A stretch of 64,000 nt of DNA, from positions 346,213 through 410,212 of the forward strand of contig PQKR01000004.1 of NCBI GenBank assembly GCA_002918705.1. The letters run 5' to 3'. The notes under the pieces were generated by a model. That model was not told the DNA's origin, ran no database searches, and saw only the letters and a list, made by a program, of their open reading frames with translations. Both the position numbers and the translations under genes were made by a program. Each line of letters begins with the position of its first letter. Position 1 is the stretch's first letter. Below, one piece after another: positions 54,908 through 64,000 of this stretch. The stretch comes from Escherichia sp. ESNIH1 (lineage in GTDB: Bacteria; Pseudomonadota; Gammaproteobacteria; Enterobacterales; Enterobacteriaceae).

Positions 54908-54931
54908 TCACAAGCACGTCAGGAGCCAGAT

Positions 54932-55729
54932 ATGAAACATGAGAAAGCCATTATCCGTATAGAAAACGTTACCCAGCGCTTTCACACCGCCCAGGGGCCG
55001 TTTTTGGCGCTCGACAACGTCAGCTTTGAGCTTGCCCGCGGCGAAACCGTCAGCCTTATTGGCCACTCGGGGTGCGGGAAGTCAACGCTGCTGAACCTGA
55101 TCGCCGGACTGAGTCATCCCACCGAAGGCGTGCTGCTGTGCGATAACCAGGAGATTAGCGGGCCTGGCCCGGATCGCGGCGTGGTGTTTCAAAACCACTC
55201 CCTGCTGCCGTGGCTGACGGCGTTTGACAACGTGGCCCTGGCGGTAGAGCAGGTCTTCAAAGGCAGGATGAGCAAGAGCGAGATGCAGGCGTGGATTGAA
55301 CACAACCTTGAGCTGGTGCATATGGGGCATGCCATGCACAAACGCCCCGGGGAGATCTCCGGCGGTATGAAGCAGCGGGTAGGTATTGCCCGGGCATTGG
55401 CAATGAAGCCGAAGGTGCTGCTGATGGACGAACCCTTTGGCGCGCTGGATGCCTTAACCCGCGCCCATCTGCAGGATGCGGTGATGGAGATCCAGTCCCG
55501 CCTGAACACCACCATTCTGCTCATTACCCATGACGTTGACGAAGCGGTGCTGCTCTCTGACCGGGTAATGATGATGACAAACGGTCCTGCGGCCAAGGTT
55601 GGCGAGGTACTGCATGTCGAGCTGGAACGACCGCGCTCGCGGCTAACCCTGGCGAACGATCCGCGGTTCCATCACTACCGTCAGCAGGTGCTGCACTTCC
55701 TGCATGAAAAACACCGGGCCGTGGCCTGA
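54932..55729 (+). CDS. nasD: nitrate ABC transporter ATPase NasD
   Basis: A 265-residue ATPase (NrtC/D-like, without the extra binding-protein domain of cyanobacterial NrtC). Walker A is GHSGCGKST near residue 46, the signature SGGMKQRVGIARALAMKPK, and Walker B VLLMDEPFGALD. The start ATG 54932 follows AGGAGCCAGAT. The stop is 22 bp before the next gene of the operon. Confidence 0.94.
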   Translation: MKHEKAIIRIENVTQRFHTAQGPFLALDNVSFELARGETVSLIGHSGCGKSTLLNLIAGLSHPTEGVLLCDNQEISGPGPDRGVVFQNHSLLPWLTAFDNVALAVEQVFKGRMSKSEMQAWIEHNLELVHMGHAMHKRPGEISGGMKQRVGIARALAMKPKVLLMDEPFGALDALTRAHLQDAVMEIQSRLNTTILLITHDVDEAVLLSDRVMMMTNGPAAKVGEVLHVELERPRSRLTLANDPRFHHYRQQVLHFLHEKHRAVA

Positions 55730-55751
55730 GACCGCGGGCGAGGTAAGCAGA

Positions 55752-58700
55752 ATGGATAAACCTCTCCTGGTGGTTATTGGCAACGGTATGGCGGGCGTAC
55801 GGCTGGTGGAGAGGCTGTGCGAGCTGGCCCCGACGCGTTATCGGATCGTGGTCATTGGCGACGAAGCGCAGCCTGCCTATAACCGGATCATGCTTACGCC
55901 GGTGCTGGCGGGCGAAAAGCGCTTTGCTGACATCACTACCCACGACAGCGCGTGGTACGAACGTTACAACGTCACGTTAATCGCCGGTTCCCCAGTGACG
56001 GCCATTGACCGCGAGGCGCGCATCCTAAGCGTCAATGAGCAGAAGCTGGGTTACGATCGGCTGGTGATCGCGACCGGATCGCTGCCCTTTATGCCGTCGC
56101 TGCCAGGAGCGGATCTGTCGGGTATCTATGGTTTTCGCAATCAGCAAGACGTCGAGAGCATTCTGCATGCGCTTACACCGGGGCAACCGACGGTGGTGAT
56201 TGGCGGCGGCGTGCTCGGCATCGAGGCCGCGGCGGCGCTGGCGCTGCGCGGTATGCAGGTTACGCTGCTGCACCGTGGACCGTATCTGATGGATCAGCAT
56301 CTGGATCGCCATGCGGCAGATCTCCTGCGCAATGAATTAATGGCGCGCGGTATTGAAACGGTGCTGGAGGCGGAGACGATAGCCTATAGCGCCGATGAAA
56401 GCGGACATGTTCAGTTTGTAACGCTCCGCGATGGGCGGGTCATTCCTGCCCGCCGGGTCATCGTTGCCGCTGGCGTGCGGCCTAATATCAGCCTGGCGCA
56501 GGCTACCGGGCTGGATTGCGCCCGTGGAATCCTGGTCGACGATTGTCTGCAAACCTCCGATCCGTATATCTCCGCGATTGGCGAATGCTGCCAGATAGGT
56601 GAGCAGACCTTTGGACTGGTGGCGCCGTGCTGGCAGCAGGCAGAGAGACTCGCGGCAAAGCTGGCCGGGGTAAGCACACCGCCGATGCGCGTCCATGAGG
56701 TACCGCTGCGGCTTAAGGTCACCGGTATCCATCTTTTCTGCGCCGGAACGCTGCATGGCGAACATGACGCGGAGATCCATTCCACCTTCGATCCCTTTGA
56801 CGGCCACTATCGTCGTCTGCTTATCCAGAATAACCAGCTGCAGGGCGTGCTGCTGTGGGGAGACATCAGCGACGGGCCGGACTACGTCGCCCGTCTCGGT
56901 CACTCTCAACCCAGCCTGTTTATGCCTGACGCGCTACATCCCATTTCCCTGAAAGAGCCGTTATCGCGTGAGATAGCGAGGAGCAACGTTATGTCAAAAC
57001 CCGTTTTAGTGATGGCCGGACACGGCATGGTCGGCCACCATCTTCTGCAACAGCTGGTCGAGCGCGAACAGCACCTTCACTATCAAATTATCGTCTTCGC
57101 CGAGGAGAAGAGACCGGCCTACGACCGGGTACATCTCTCGGAATACTTCTCAGGGCGCAGCGCTGAGTCGCTGTCGATGGTAGAGAGTGATTTCTTTGCG
57201 TTAACCGGGATTGAACTGCGTCTCGGGCACGGCATTGAACATATCGATCGCCATCGCCGTTTTGTGATTGATACGCAGGGGCGGCAGACCGCCTATGATG
57301 TGCTGGTTCTGGCAACCGGATCCTATCCGTTTGTGCCGCCGATCCCCGGCAACGATATGCCTGGCTGTTTGGTCTATCGCACTATCGACGATCTTGAGGC
57401 GATTAAGGCCTGTGCGCAGCAGGGGCGTGTTGGCGTGGTTGTCGGCGGCGGCCTGCTGGGCCTGGAAGCCGCTAACGCGCTGAAGCAACTTGGTCTGCAA
57501 ACGCACGTCGTGGAGTTCGCGCCGCGGCTGATGGGCGTGCAGCTTGATGAAGGCGGGGCGGCGATGCTGCGCCGTAAGATTGAAGCCCTCGGCGTGCAGG
57601 TGCATACCGGTAAAGAGACCCGGGAGATTGTTTCGGGAGAGAGTAGCCATTACCGGATGGTTTTCGCCGACGGCAGCCATCTGGAGACCGATCTGGTGCT
57701 CTTTTCTGCCGGGATCCGTCCGCGAGACCAGCTGGCCCGAGAGTGCGGCCTCGAAATTGGCCCGCGCGGCGGGATTGTGATCGACGATATCTGCTCTACC
57801 TCCGATCCGGCTATCTTTGCCGTCGGAGAGTGCGCCCTGTGGAACGGGCAGATATTCGGGCTGGTAGCGCCCGGTTACCAGATGGCGCGTACCCTGGCGG
57901 AGACGCTTGCCGGCAACGAGGCGGCCTTTAAAGGTGCGGATATGAGTACCAAGCTGAAACTGCTTGGCGTTGAGGTAGCATCGGTGGGCGATGCGCATGC
58001 CCGCACGCCGGGCAGCGAAAGCTATAGCTGGGTGGACGGCCCGGCAGAGATCTATAAAAAGATAGTGGTATCAGCGGATCGCAAGCGTCTGCTGGGCGCG
58101 GTGCTGGTGGGTGACAGCAGTGAATACAGCACGCTGCTGCAGATGATGCTCAACGATATGCCGCTGCCCGCCAGTCCGGAAGGGCTCATTCTGCCCGCCA
58201 GCGCGGGCAGTGCACCGCAGGCGCTGGGCGTCGCGGCGTTGCCGGACGGGGCGCAGATCTGCTCCTGCCATAACGTCAGCAAATCCGACATCTGCAACGC
58301 CGTGAAGGAGGGCAGCGGTGACATGGCCGCGATTAAATCCTGCACCAAAGCGGCCACGGGATGCGGCGGCTGTGCGGCGCTCACCAAACAGGTGATGGAG
58401 TTTGCGCTGAGTGAAATGGGCGTCGAGGTGAAAAAGGATATTTGTGAGCACTTCGCTTACTCACGTCAGGAGATCTATCACCTGGTTCGCGTAGGCAACA
58501 TCCGTAGCTTTGATGAGCTGATCGGTAAACACGGTCACGGCCACGGGTGTGAGATCTGTAAACCGCTGGTGGGTTCGGTACTGGCGTCGTGCTGGAATGA
58601 GTATCTGCTTAAGCCGCAGCATCTGCCATTACAGGATACTAACGATCGCTTCTTTGCCAATATCCAGAAGGATGGCACCTACTCGGTGGTGCCGCGCATT

Positions 58701-59828
58701 CCCGCCGGGGAGATCACCCCTGACGGGCTGATCGCTATCGGCCAGGTCGCAAAACGCTACAACCTCTATACCAAAATCACCGGCGGGCAGCGGGTTGATC
58801 TCTTTGGTGCCCGGGTGGAGCAGCTACCGGAGATTTGGCAGCAGCTCGTGGATGCGGGGTTCGAAACAGGTCACGCCTACGGCAAGTCGCTGAGGACGGT
58901 GAAGTCCTGCGTCGGCTCCAACTGGTGCCGCTATGGCGTACAGGACTCTACCGATCTGGCGCTGCGGCTGGAGAACCGCTACAAGGGGCTGCGGTCGCCG
59001 CACAAAATTAAAATGGCCGTCTCGGGCTGCACCCGCGAATGCGCTGAAGCGCAAAGCAAAGATGTCGGCGTCATCGCCACCGACAAAGGCTGGAATCTCT
59101 ACGTCTGCGGAAACGGCGGCATGAAACCCCGGCACGCGGATCTGCTGGCCCAGGATCTCAGTACCGAGGCGCTGATCCGTACCGTGGATCGCTTCCTGAT
59201 GTTCTATATCCGCACCGCCGACCGCCTGCAACGCACCAGCACGTGGATGGATAATCTTGAAGGTGGCATGGCGTATCTGCGCCAGGTGGTACTGGAGGAT
59301 AGCCTGAATATTGCCGCCGAGCTTGAAAGTGAGATGAACGCCGTGGTAGCGACCTACCAGTGCGAATGGCAGACCACGCTGGCGGCTCCCGATCGTATCG
59401 CGCTGTTCAGACCCTTTGTTAACAGCGATGAGCCAGTACGAGCGGTGCAGGGCTGGGTGGAGATCTGTGACCTGAGTGAGATCCCGGCCAATGCCGGTAT
59501 GGCGGCCCGGCTAACCCACCAGCAGATTGCACTCTTTCATCTGCCGGATCACCCCCAGCAGGTGTTCGCGCTGAGCAACCACGAGCCAAATAGCGATGCC
59601 AACGTGCTGGCTCGCGGCCTGCTGGGCGACGTGAAAGGTGAACCGATAGTGATTTCCCCTCTGTATAAGCAGCGGTTCCGTTTGCGGGATGGCCGCAGCG
59701 TAGACGATGGGCAAAGCACACTGAGCGTCTGGCCGGTAAAAGTGGAGAACGGACGCGTCTGGGTGCAGGCGTATCCCGAGAGCCACACGGCCCGGCCTGC
59801 CGAGATTATCGAGACGGTGAGCCTATGA
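55752..59828 (+). CDS. nasB: fused NasC-NasB-NirD assimilatory nitrite reductase chain
   Basis: One open frame of 1358 residues. Residues 1-413 match NasC, an FAD/NADH oxidoreductase giving electrons to NasA (NGMAGVRLVERL at 9, GGGVLGIEAAAALALRG near 155). Residues 414 on match NasB/NirB: a second FAD/NADH domain (GGGLLGLEAANALKQLG), a BFD-type [2Fe-2S] domain (CSCHNVSKSDIC near 837) and the siroheme-4Fe4S ligands CVGSNWC and CTREC near 1055 and 1095. The last 110 residues resemble NirD. Klebsiella has separate nasC and nasB genes. Here no stop separates them, yet GAGGAG (56978-56983) precedes an internal ATG at 56991. Confidence 0.9.
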   Translation: MDKPLLVVIGNGMAGVRLVERLCELAPTRYRIVVIGDEAQPAYNRIMLTPVLAGEKRFADITTHDSAWYERYNVTLIAGSPVTAIDREARILSVNEQKLGYDRLVIATGSLPFMPSLPGADLSGIYGFRNQQDVESILHALTPGQPTVVIGGGVLGIEAAAALALRGMQVTLLHRGPYLMDQHLDRHAADLLRNELMARGIETVLEAETIAYSADESGHVQFVTLRDGRVIPARRVIVAAGVRPNISLAQATGLDCARGILVDDCLQTSDPYISAIGECCQIGEQTFGLVAPCWQQAERLAAKLAGVSTPPMRVHEVPLRLKVTGIHLFCAGTLHGEHDAEIHSTFDPFDGHYRRLLIQNNQLQGVLLWGDISDGPDYVARLGHSQPSLFMPDALHPISLKEPLSREIARSNVMSKPVLVMAGHGMVGHHLLQQLVEREQHLHYQIIVFAEEKRPAYDRVHLSEYFSGRSAESLSMVESDFFALTGIELRLGHGIEHIDRHRRFVIDTQGRQTAYDVLVLATGSYPFVPPIPGNDMPGCLVYRTIDDLEAIKACAQQGRVGVVVGGGLLGLEAANALKQLGLQTHVVEFAPRLMGVQLDEGGAAMLRRKIEALGVQVHTGKETREIVSGESSHYRMVFADGSHLETDLVLFSAGIRPRDQLARECGLEIGPRGGIVIDDICSTSDPAIFAVGECALWNGQIFGLVAPGYQMARTLAETLAGNEAAFKGADMSTKLKLLGVEVASVGDAHARTPGSESYSWVDGPAEIYKKIVVSADRKRLLGAVLVGDSSEYSTLLQMMLNDMPLPASPEGLILPASAGSAPQALGVAALPDGAQICSCHNVSKSDICNAVKEGSGDMAAIKSCTKAATGCGGCAALTKQVMEFALSEMGVEVKKDICEHFAYSRQEIYHLVRVGNIRSFDELIGKHGHGHGCEICKPLVGSVLASCWNEYLLKPQHLPLQDTNDRFFANIQKDGTYSVVPRIPAGEITPDGLIAIGQVAKRYNLYTKITGGQRVDLFGARVEQLPEIWQQLVDAGFETGHAYGKSLRTVKSCVGSNWCRYGVQDSTDLALRLENRYKGLRSPHKIKMAVSGCTRECAEAQSKDVGVIATDKGWNLYVCGNGGMKPRHADLLAQDLSTEALIRTVDRFLMFYIRTADRLQRTSTWMDNLEGGMAYLRQVVLEDSLNIAAELESEMNAVVATYQCEWQTTLAAPDRIALFRPFVNSDEPVRAVQGWVEICDLSEIPANAGMAARLTHQQIALFHLPDHPQQVFALSNHEPNSDANVLARGLLGDVKGEPIVISPLYKQRFRLRDGRSVDDGQSTLSVWPVKVENGRVWVQAYPESHTARPAEIIETVSL
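56978..56993 (+). promoter_or_regulatory. internal ribosome site and ATG for a separate NasB
   Basis: GAGGAG, seven-base spacer, ATG, in the middle of the fused frame. The residues that follow match the normal NasB N terminus (MSKPVLVMAGHG). Initiation here would give a 945-residue NasB. Confidence 0.7.
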
Positions 59829-62479
59829 ATAGCGCAACGATCTCTACCACCTGCGCCTACTGCGGTGTGGGCTGTGGCGTAAAGATACAGCCACAGCAAG
59901 AGGGGTGTACCGTCAGCGGCGACGCGTCACACCCAGCTAATTTCGGACGGCTATGTGTGAAAGGCAGTGCCCTGGGTGAGACGCTGGATCTGGACGGGCG
60001 TCTGCTGTATCCGGAGATTGACCGCCAGCCGGTAAGCTGGTCGCAGGCCTTAGACACCGTCGCGCAGAGATTGCAGGCTATCATTCGCGATCATGGTCCG
60101 CAGGCGGTGGCGTTTTACGGCTCCGGCCAGCTGCTGACAGAGGACTATTACGTCGCCAACAAGCTGATGAAGGGCTTTATCGGCGCGGGAAACATGGATA
60201 CCAACTCGCGGCTGTGTATGGCCTCGGCGGTAGTGGGCTACAAACGTGCGTTTGGAGCCGATGTAGTACCGTGCAGCTATCGGGATCTCGAACTGGCCGA
60301 CTGCGTGATCCTCACCGGGTCGAATACCGCCTGGGCGCACCCGGTAGCGTATCAGCGATTGGTCCAGGCCAAAAAAGCACGGCCGGAGATGCGCATTATC
60401 GTCATCGATCCGCGGCAGACCGCCACCTGTGACATCGCCGATCTGCATTTGTCGCTGCGTCCCGGCAGCGACGCAGCCCTGTTTTGCGGGGCGCTTAATG
60501 CAATGGCCGAGCGTGGTCGGCTGGATAGTGGATTTCTTTCTCATCATACCGAGGGTAGCGATGAAACCCTGGCTGCGGCGCGTGACTGGCCAGAAGAAAA
60601 GACCGCTGCACTCTGCGGACTGCCGCTCCCCCAGCTGCGGACGTTCTATCAGATGATTGCCGATAGCGACCGTCTGGTCACGCTCTATTCGATGGGCATT
60701 AACCAGTCCAGCTCTGGCGTGGATAAGTGTAATGCTATCATTAACCTGCATCTGGCGACGGGTAAAATAGGGCGCGAAGGCTGCGGTCCATTTTCGATAA
60801 CCGGTCAGCCAAATGCGATGGGCGGTCGGGAGGTAGGCGGGCTGGCGAACCAGCTGGCGGCACATATGGGATTTACTGCCGACGATATCGAGCGCGTGGG
60901 GCGCTTCTGGAATAGTGACAACGTCACAAAAAGCGCGGGACTCAACACCGTTGAGCTGTTCCGCGCTATTGAGAATGGAGAGATAAAAGCGGTCTGGATT
61001 ATGGGTACCAATCCGCTGGTCTCGCTGCCGGATGCGGATCGGGTACGCGCTGGGCTGGCCCGCTGCCCGCTGGTCATTGTCTCCGATGTCATGCGCGATA
61101 CCGACACCACCCGAGCGGCCCATATTCGCCTTCCAGCTCAGGCGTGGGGGGAGAAAAATGGCACCGTCACTAACTCAGAGCGCTGTATCTCGCGCCAGCG
61201 CGCTTTTCTTCCTGCACCGGGTGAGGCGAAACCGGACTGGTGGATCGTAAGCCAGGTTGCCCAACGGTTAGGGTATGACGAGGCATTTACGTATCAGCAT
61301 CCGGCAGAGATTTTTCGCGAGCATGCGGCGCTGTCCGGCTTTGAAAACAACGGCTCACGGGCATTTGATATTAGCGGTCTGGCGCAGCTCTCCGACCGGG
61401 AGTGGGATGAACTCCGTCCGGTGCAGTGGCCGGTTAACGCGGCCACTCCGCAAGGCAGGGAGCGGCTGTTTACCGACGGACGTTTCTTTCATCCTGATAG
61501 CAAAGCAAGGCTGATCGCCATTACGCCACGGCTGCCGGTCAACCAGGCGACGGTCACTTATCCCTTGATTATGAACACCGGCAGGATCCGCGATCAGTGG
61601 CATACCATGACCCGCACCGGTAAAGCGGCACGCCTGATGCAGCATATCAGCGAACCGTTTTGTCAGTTTCATCCTGAGGATGCGCCACATATTCATGCTG
61701 GCGATCTGGTGCGCGTCTCATCATCCCACGGTTGGCTGCTGCTCCGGGCGCAGCCCGATCTCCTGCAACCGCGTGGCAGGGTATTTGTGCCGATGCACTG
61801 GAACAGTCAGTTTAGCCAGCAGGCAAGGGTGGATGCGCTGGTTGAGGCGCATACCGATCCGCTCTCCGGCCAGCCGGAAAGCAAACATATGCCGGTCAAC
61901 CTGCGTCGTTGGCATACCGCATGGCAGGGCGAACTGTTTATTCGCGGCAGCCACCTGACGCCGCCCGTCACAGCATACTGGAGCCGGATCGCACAGCCTG
62001 GTGTCACGCACTACGCCCTGGCAGACGCCTCTACGCCTGCGGAGTGGCTGGCATGGCTCAACGAATACATCCCTACCGAACAATGGACTTGTCAGTCAGC
62101 CACCCTGGGCGATACCGGTTTCAACCTGCTGGCGTGGTCAGACGGCAAGTTACAGCTGGCGTTTTACGTACATCGCGACCGTCCCGAGCTGGAAAGACCG
62201 GCAATCGTAGCTGCGTTCAGCCAGCCGCCACAGACCGCGCAGCAGCGTCTGGCTCTGCTGGCCGGTAGGGCTGAACACGGCAACGCTTCAGCCGGGGCAA
62301 CCATTTGCAGCTGCTTTGGGGTAGGCGAAATAACCATTGCTGACGCCGCGCGACAGGGATGCAGCAGCGTGCAGCAGCTCGGCGCAAAGCTCAAATGCGG
62401 CACCAACTGCGGCTCCTGTATTCCAGAGCTGAAGAAGATCCTCGCGGAACAGATCACTTTGAATTCAGGCATGTCTTAA
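59825..62479 (+). CDS. nasA: assimilatory nitrate reductase catalytic subunit NasA
   Basis: An 884-residue cytoplasmic molybdoenzyme reducing nitrate to nitrite. The N-terminal [4Fe-4S] ligands are Cys10, Cys13, Cys17 and Cys44 (CAYCGVGC, LCVKG). The Mo ligand is the Cys in NSRLCMASAV near residue 131. Mo-bis-MGD blocks follow (GSNTAWAHPVAYQRL, GTNPLVSLPDADR). The last 60 residues form a BFD-like [2Fe-2S] domain, CSCFGVGEITIADA then CGTNCGSC. It overlaps the upstream frame by four bases (ATGA) and ends the nas operon. Confidence 0.95.
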   Translation: MNSATISTTCAYCGVGCGVKIQPQQEGCTVSGDASHPANFGRLCVKGSALGETLDLDGRLLYPEIDRQPVSWSQALDTVAQRLQAIIRDHGPQAVAFYGSGQLLTEDYYVANKLMKGFIGAGNMDTNSRLCMASAVVGYKRAFGADVVPCSYRDLELADCVILTGSNTAWAHPVAYQRLVQAKKARPEMRIIVIDPRQTATCDIADLHLSLRPGSDAALFCGALNAMAERGRLDSGFLSHHTEGSDETLAAARDWPEEKTAALCGLPLPQLRTFYQMIADSDRLVTLYSMGINQSSSGVDKCNAIINLHLATGKIGREGCGPFSITGQPNAMGGREVGGLANQLAAHMGFTADDIERVGRFWNSDNVTKSAGLNTVELFRAIENGEIKAVWIMGTNPLVSLPDADRVRAGLARCPLVIVSDVMRDTDTTRAAHIRLPAQAWGEKNGTVTNSERCISRQRAFLPAPGEAKPDWWIVSQVAQRLGYDEAFTYQHPAEIFREHAALSGFENNGSRAFDISGLAQLSDREWDELRPVQWPVNAATPQGRERLFTDGRFFHPDSKARLIAITPRLPVNQATVTYPLIMNTGRIRDQWHTMTRTGKAARLMQHISEPFCQFHPEDAPHIHAGDLVRVSSSHGWLLLRAQPDLLQPRGRVFVPMHWNSQFSQQARVDALVEAHTDPLSGQPESKHMPVNLRRWHTAWQGELFIRGSHLTPPVTAYWSRIAQPGVTHYALADASTPAEWLAWLNEYIPTEQWTCQSATLGDTGFNLLAWSDGKLQLAFYVHRDRPELERPAIVAAFSQPPQTAQQRLALLAGRAEHGNASAGATICSCFGVGEITIADAARQGCSSVQQLGAKLKCGTNCGSCIPELKKILAEQITLNSGMS

Positions 62480-62543
62480 TAGTGAGCGTGCCGTGTTCTG
62501 CTAGCTTAATGATTTAGCTGAAGTTGGTAACCGGAGGTTATCT

Positions 62544-63293
62544 TTGCTGATTAAACTGAAAAGAACACGCTCGCACAATGAGGACCGCAAGCTGGCACTG
62601 TGGCTGGCCACTGCGGCAGGGCTGTTAAACGCCATCGCCCTTGGCGCTTTCGGTTTCTTCCCGTCCCATATGACCGGTAACACTTCACAGCTCTCCAGCG
62701 AAGTCTCCAATACAGATTTGCGGGACGTTCTATTCTTTAGCGCCATTATCACTGCCTTTGTCTGCGGGGCGGTGCTGGCCCGCATCATCGTGCTGTGGGG
62801 GATCGTGCATAACTGTCGGCTGATTTTCTGTCAGATCCTTTTTGCAGAAGGCCTTTTTCTGACAGGAATATCGCTGTATGAAATCTACTTTCATACATTC
62901 TCATCGAACCGGGAAATTATTGTCGTTCTTTGCGGGCTGATGGGTCTGCATAACTCGACATCCACGCAGCTCTCCGGTGGCCGGGTCAGATCGACACATA
63001 TTACCGGTACGTTAACCGATGCGGGGATCTCGCTGGCGTCCGTGCTGGCAGCTATGCTGCGCCGGGATTTTTCCAAAGATAGCGCCGCGCAGAAAAGTCA
63101 GCTTAAGACCCATCTCACAACGATTTTCTCGTTTTTAACCGGCGGCATTGCGGGACTGTTCCTGTTCAGATTGTTTGGTTTTACAGCCATGTCGGCGGTT
63201 GGTGTAGTTTTAATGGCGATTGCTGCGCTATCGATTATAAGCGTTACCGTACGGGTTAGAAAAGCACGCACGGCTATGCGCGGCGTCTCTTAA
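62544..63293 (+). CDS. DUF1275 (YoaK-type) membrane protein
   Basis: A 249-residue inner-membrane protein with about six hydrophobic segments. It starts with TTG at 62544, preceded by GGAGG at good spacing. Family marks are WLATAAGLLNAIALGAFGF, SHMTGNTSQLSSEV and GLMGLHNSTSTQLSGGRVRS. Family function is not known, though linkage to transport has been proposed. It lies 65 bp after nasA in the same direction, so it could be read from the nas operon as well as its own promoter. Confidence 0.85.
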   Translation: MLIKLKRTRSHNEDRKLALWLATAAGLLNAIALGAFGFFPSHMTGNTSQLSSEVSNTDLRDVLFFSAIITAFVCGAVLARIIVLWGIVHNCRLIFCQILFAEGLFLTGISLYEIYFHTFSSNREIIVVLCGLMGLHNSTSTQLSGGRVRSTHITGTLTDAGISLASVLAAMLRRDFSKDSAAQKSQLKTHLTTIFSFLTGGIAGLFLFRLFGFTAMSAVGVVLMAIAALSIISVTVRVRKARTAMRGVS

Positions 63294-63342
63294 ATATTAA
63301 TGGCTTCAGCTAATGAAACCATGCTCTTTTTATTATGTAGCG

Positions 63343-63370
63343 GATAAAAAGGGCACATATCCTTTTTATC
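63343..63370 (+). terminator. hairpin after the DUF1275 gene
   Basis: GATAAAAAGG (63343-63352) and CCTTTTTATC (63361-63370) form a perfect 10-bp stem followed by TCTCTTT. It is probably the end of the DUF1275 transcript. Confidence 0.6.
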
Positions 63371-63548
63371 TCTTTGTCATTATCCTTCTATATTGAACCT
63401 GCCTATATCACATCCTAATGTGCCAAATATAACGATAAAAAATCATTGTTATGCATTTATCGCCTATCTCTTTCATTTAATCAGATTTATTATAAATTTC
63501 TTACAAATCAATAGCTTAATAACAGCTAACTATCTAAAGGAGTAAATC

Positions 63549-64000
63549 ATGAGTAGCACTACTCTCGCCACCGGTACGCCGGTGGTCAGCGTCAATGATA
63601 ACCGTGGCGCAATAATTCGTGGTCTAAACTGGAATCATGAGCAGGTAAACGACCCGCTTCGATTGCTGATTAACCACCACCTTATTAATGATGACAGCCG
63701 AGTTTTTGAAAGTCGCGATCCGCGTCTCTTTACCGCCTGGTCTGCTAACGACGCGACGCCAGCAAATCTGCGGAGCACCCCCTCACTGACAGGTCAGGTT
63801 TTGCACCGTGAAAGCAGCGACAGTGGGGATCTGGTGACACTGTTTGACGCGGCAGGCCGTCCGGTGTGGCACAGGGACGGACGCGGCACGGTGCAGACCG
63901 TGGCGTACGATGCGCTGGGCCGCCCTTCATACGGCAGCGAGCAGCTGAGCGGGAGCGGTGACATCCGGGTCAGCTGGCGCAGCGGGTACGGCGACGCCGG
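63549..64000 (+). CDS. TccC/Rhs-type toxin-complex protein, 3' end outside the window
   Basis: An open frame of 150 codons that runs off the right edge. The ATG at 63549 follows AAAGGAGTAAATC. The product starts MSSTTLATGTPVVSVNDNRG, with ESRDPRLFTAW, LTGQVLHRESSDSGDLVTL and DAAGRPVWHRD then VAYDALGRPSYG, the opening and early YD/Rhs-type repeats of TccC-like C subunits of insecticidal Tc complexes. TccC proteins form a shell around a toxic C terminus with a BC partner. The partner genes and the toxic tip are not visible. The upstream 180 bp are AT-rich, hinting at an acquired region. Confidence 0.8.
   Translation, partial: MSSTTLATGTPVVSVNDNRGAIIRGLNWNHEQVNDPLRLLINHHLINDDSRVFESRDPRLFTAWSANDATPANLRSTPSLTGQVLHRESSDSGDLVTLFDAAGRPVWHRDGRGTVQTVAYDALGRPSYGSEQLSGSGDIRVSWRSGYGDA

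Noticed and set aside
60050..61123. Open frame of 357 codons opposite nasA
   Set aside because: It is a shadow of the nasA frame with no ribosome site and no family motif.
62489..62543. Short gap after nasA, searched for a terminator
   Set aside because: No hairpin with a U tract was found, so read-through into the DUF1275 gene cannot be excluded.

Overview
The window comes from a chromosome of the Enterobacteriaceae, near Enterobacter, Klebsiella, Kosakonia or Leclercia. It is rich in G+C. It carries the E. coli-like gene order curA-mcbR-pqqU-yncE-ansP, the E. coli neighbours pptA-yddH, adhP, maeA-sra, bluF-bluR-ycgZ-ymgA-ariR and digH, and a Klebsiella-type nasR-nasFEDCBA nitrate assimilation operon. 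I did not try to name the species. I saw no tRNA, rRNA, CRISPR array or insertion sequence.

Layout. 0-6.8 kb: conserved block with the 3' end of curA, mcbR, the PQQ receptor pqqU, yncE behind a candidate Fur box, and ansP. 7.1-14.7 kb: an eight-gene operon of two different flavin monooxygenases, an M20 deacylase, a GNAT acetyltransferase and an amino-acid ABC transporter with two binding proteins. This gene set matches the Bacillus yxeK-P and ytm/snd/cmo systems that salvage cysteine from S-modified cysteines, and it is the most interesting metabolic system here. 14.7-18.5 kb: L-talarate/galactarate dehydratase with a divergent LacI-type regulator, a GNAT enzyme, pptA and yddH. 18.6-22.1 kb: an FbpABC-like ABC importer behind a short leader reading frame. 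22.2-23.6 kb: a second copy of the YcgZ/YmgA/AriR small-protein cassette, beside the trehalose operon treZ-treY-treX(glgX) (23.9-30.4 kb). 30.5-35.4 kb: adhP, maeA, sra and an Aer-like receptor. 35.7-42.3 kb: DUF2231 and sorbosone-dehydrogenase-like lipoprotein pair, an AscG-like regulator with a beta-glucoside-type PTS, and two poorly known genes. 42.3-45.7 kb: ariR-ymgA-ycgZ, divergent from the blue-light genes bluF and bluR. 45.7-51.2 kb: a YdeP/FdhF-type molybdoenzyme, digH, a DUF2132 protein and a Fic protein with tandem operators. 51.2-62.5 kb: the nas locus, with an NtrC site, a sigma-54 promoter, a NasR-type antitermination leader and a NasC-NasB-NirD fusion. 62.5-64 kb: a DUF1275 membrane protein and the first 150 codons of a TccC/Rhs-like toxin gene that leaves the window.

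How the parts connect. Several genes concern nutrient scavenging: sulfur from S-substituted cysteines, nitrate nitrogen, asparagine, PQQ, iron or phosphonate, and beta-glucosides. Others concern stress and biofilm control: McbR, two AriR/YcgZ cassettes, the blue-light BluF-BluR switch, trehalose synthesis and SRA.
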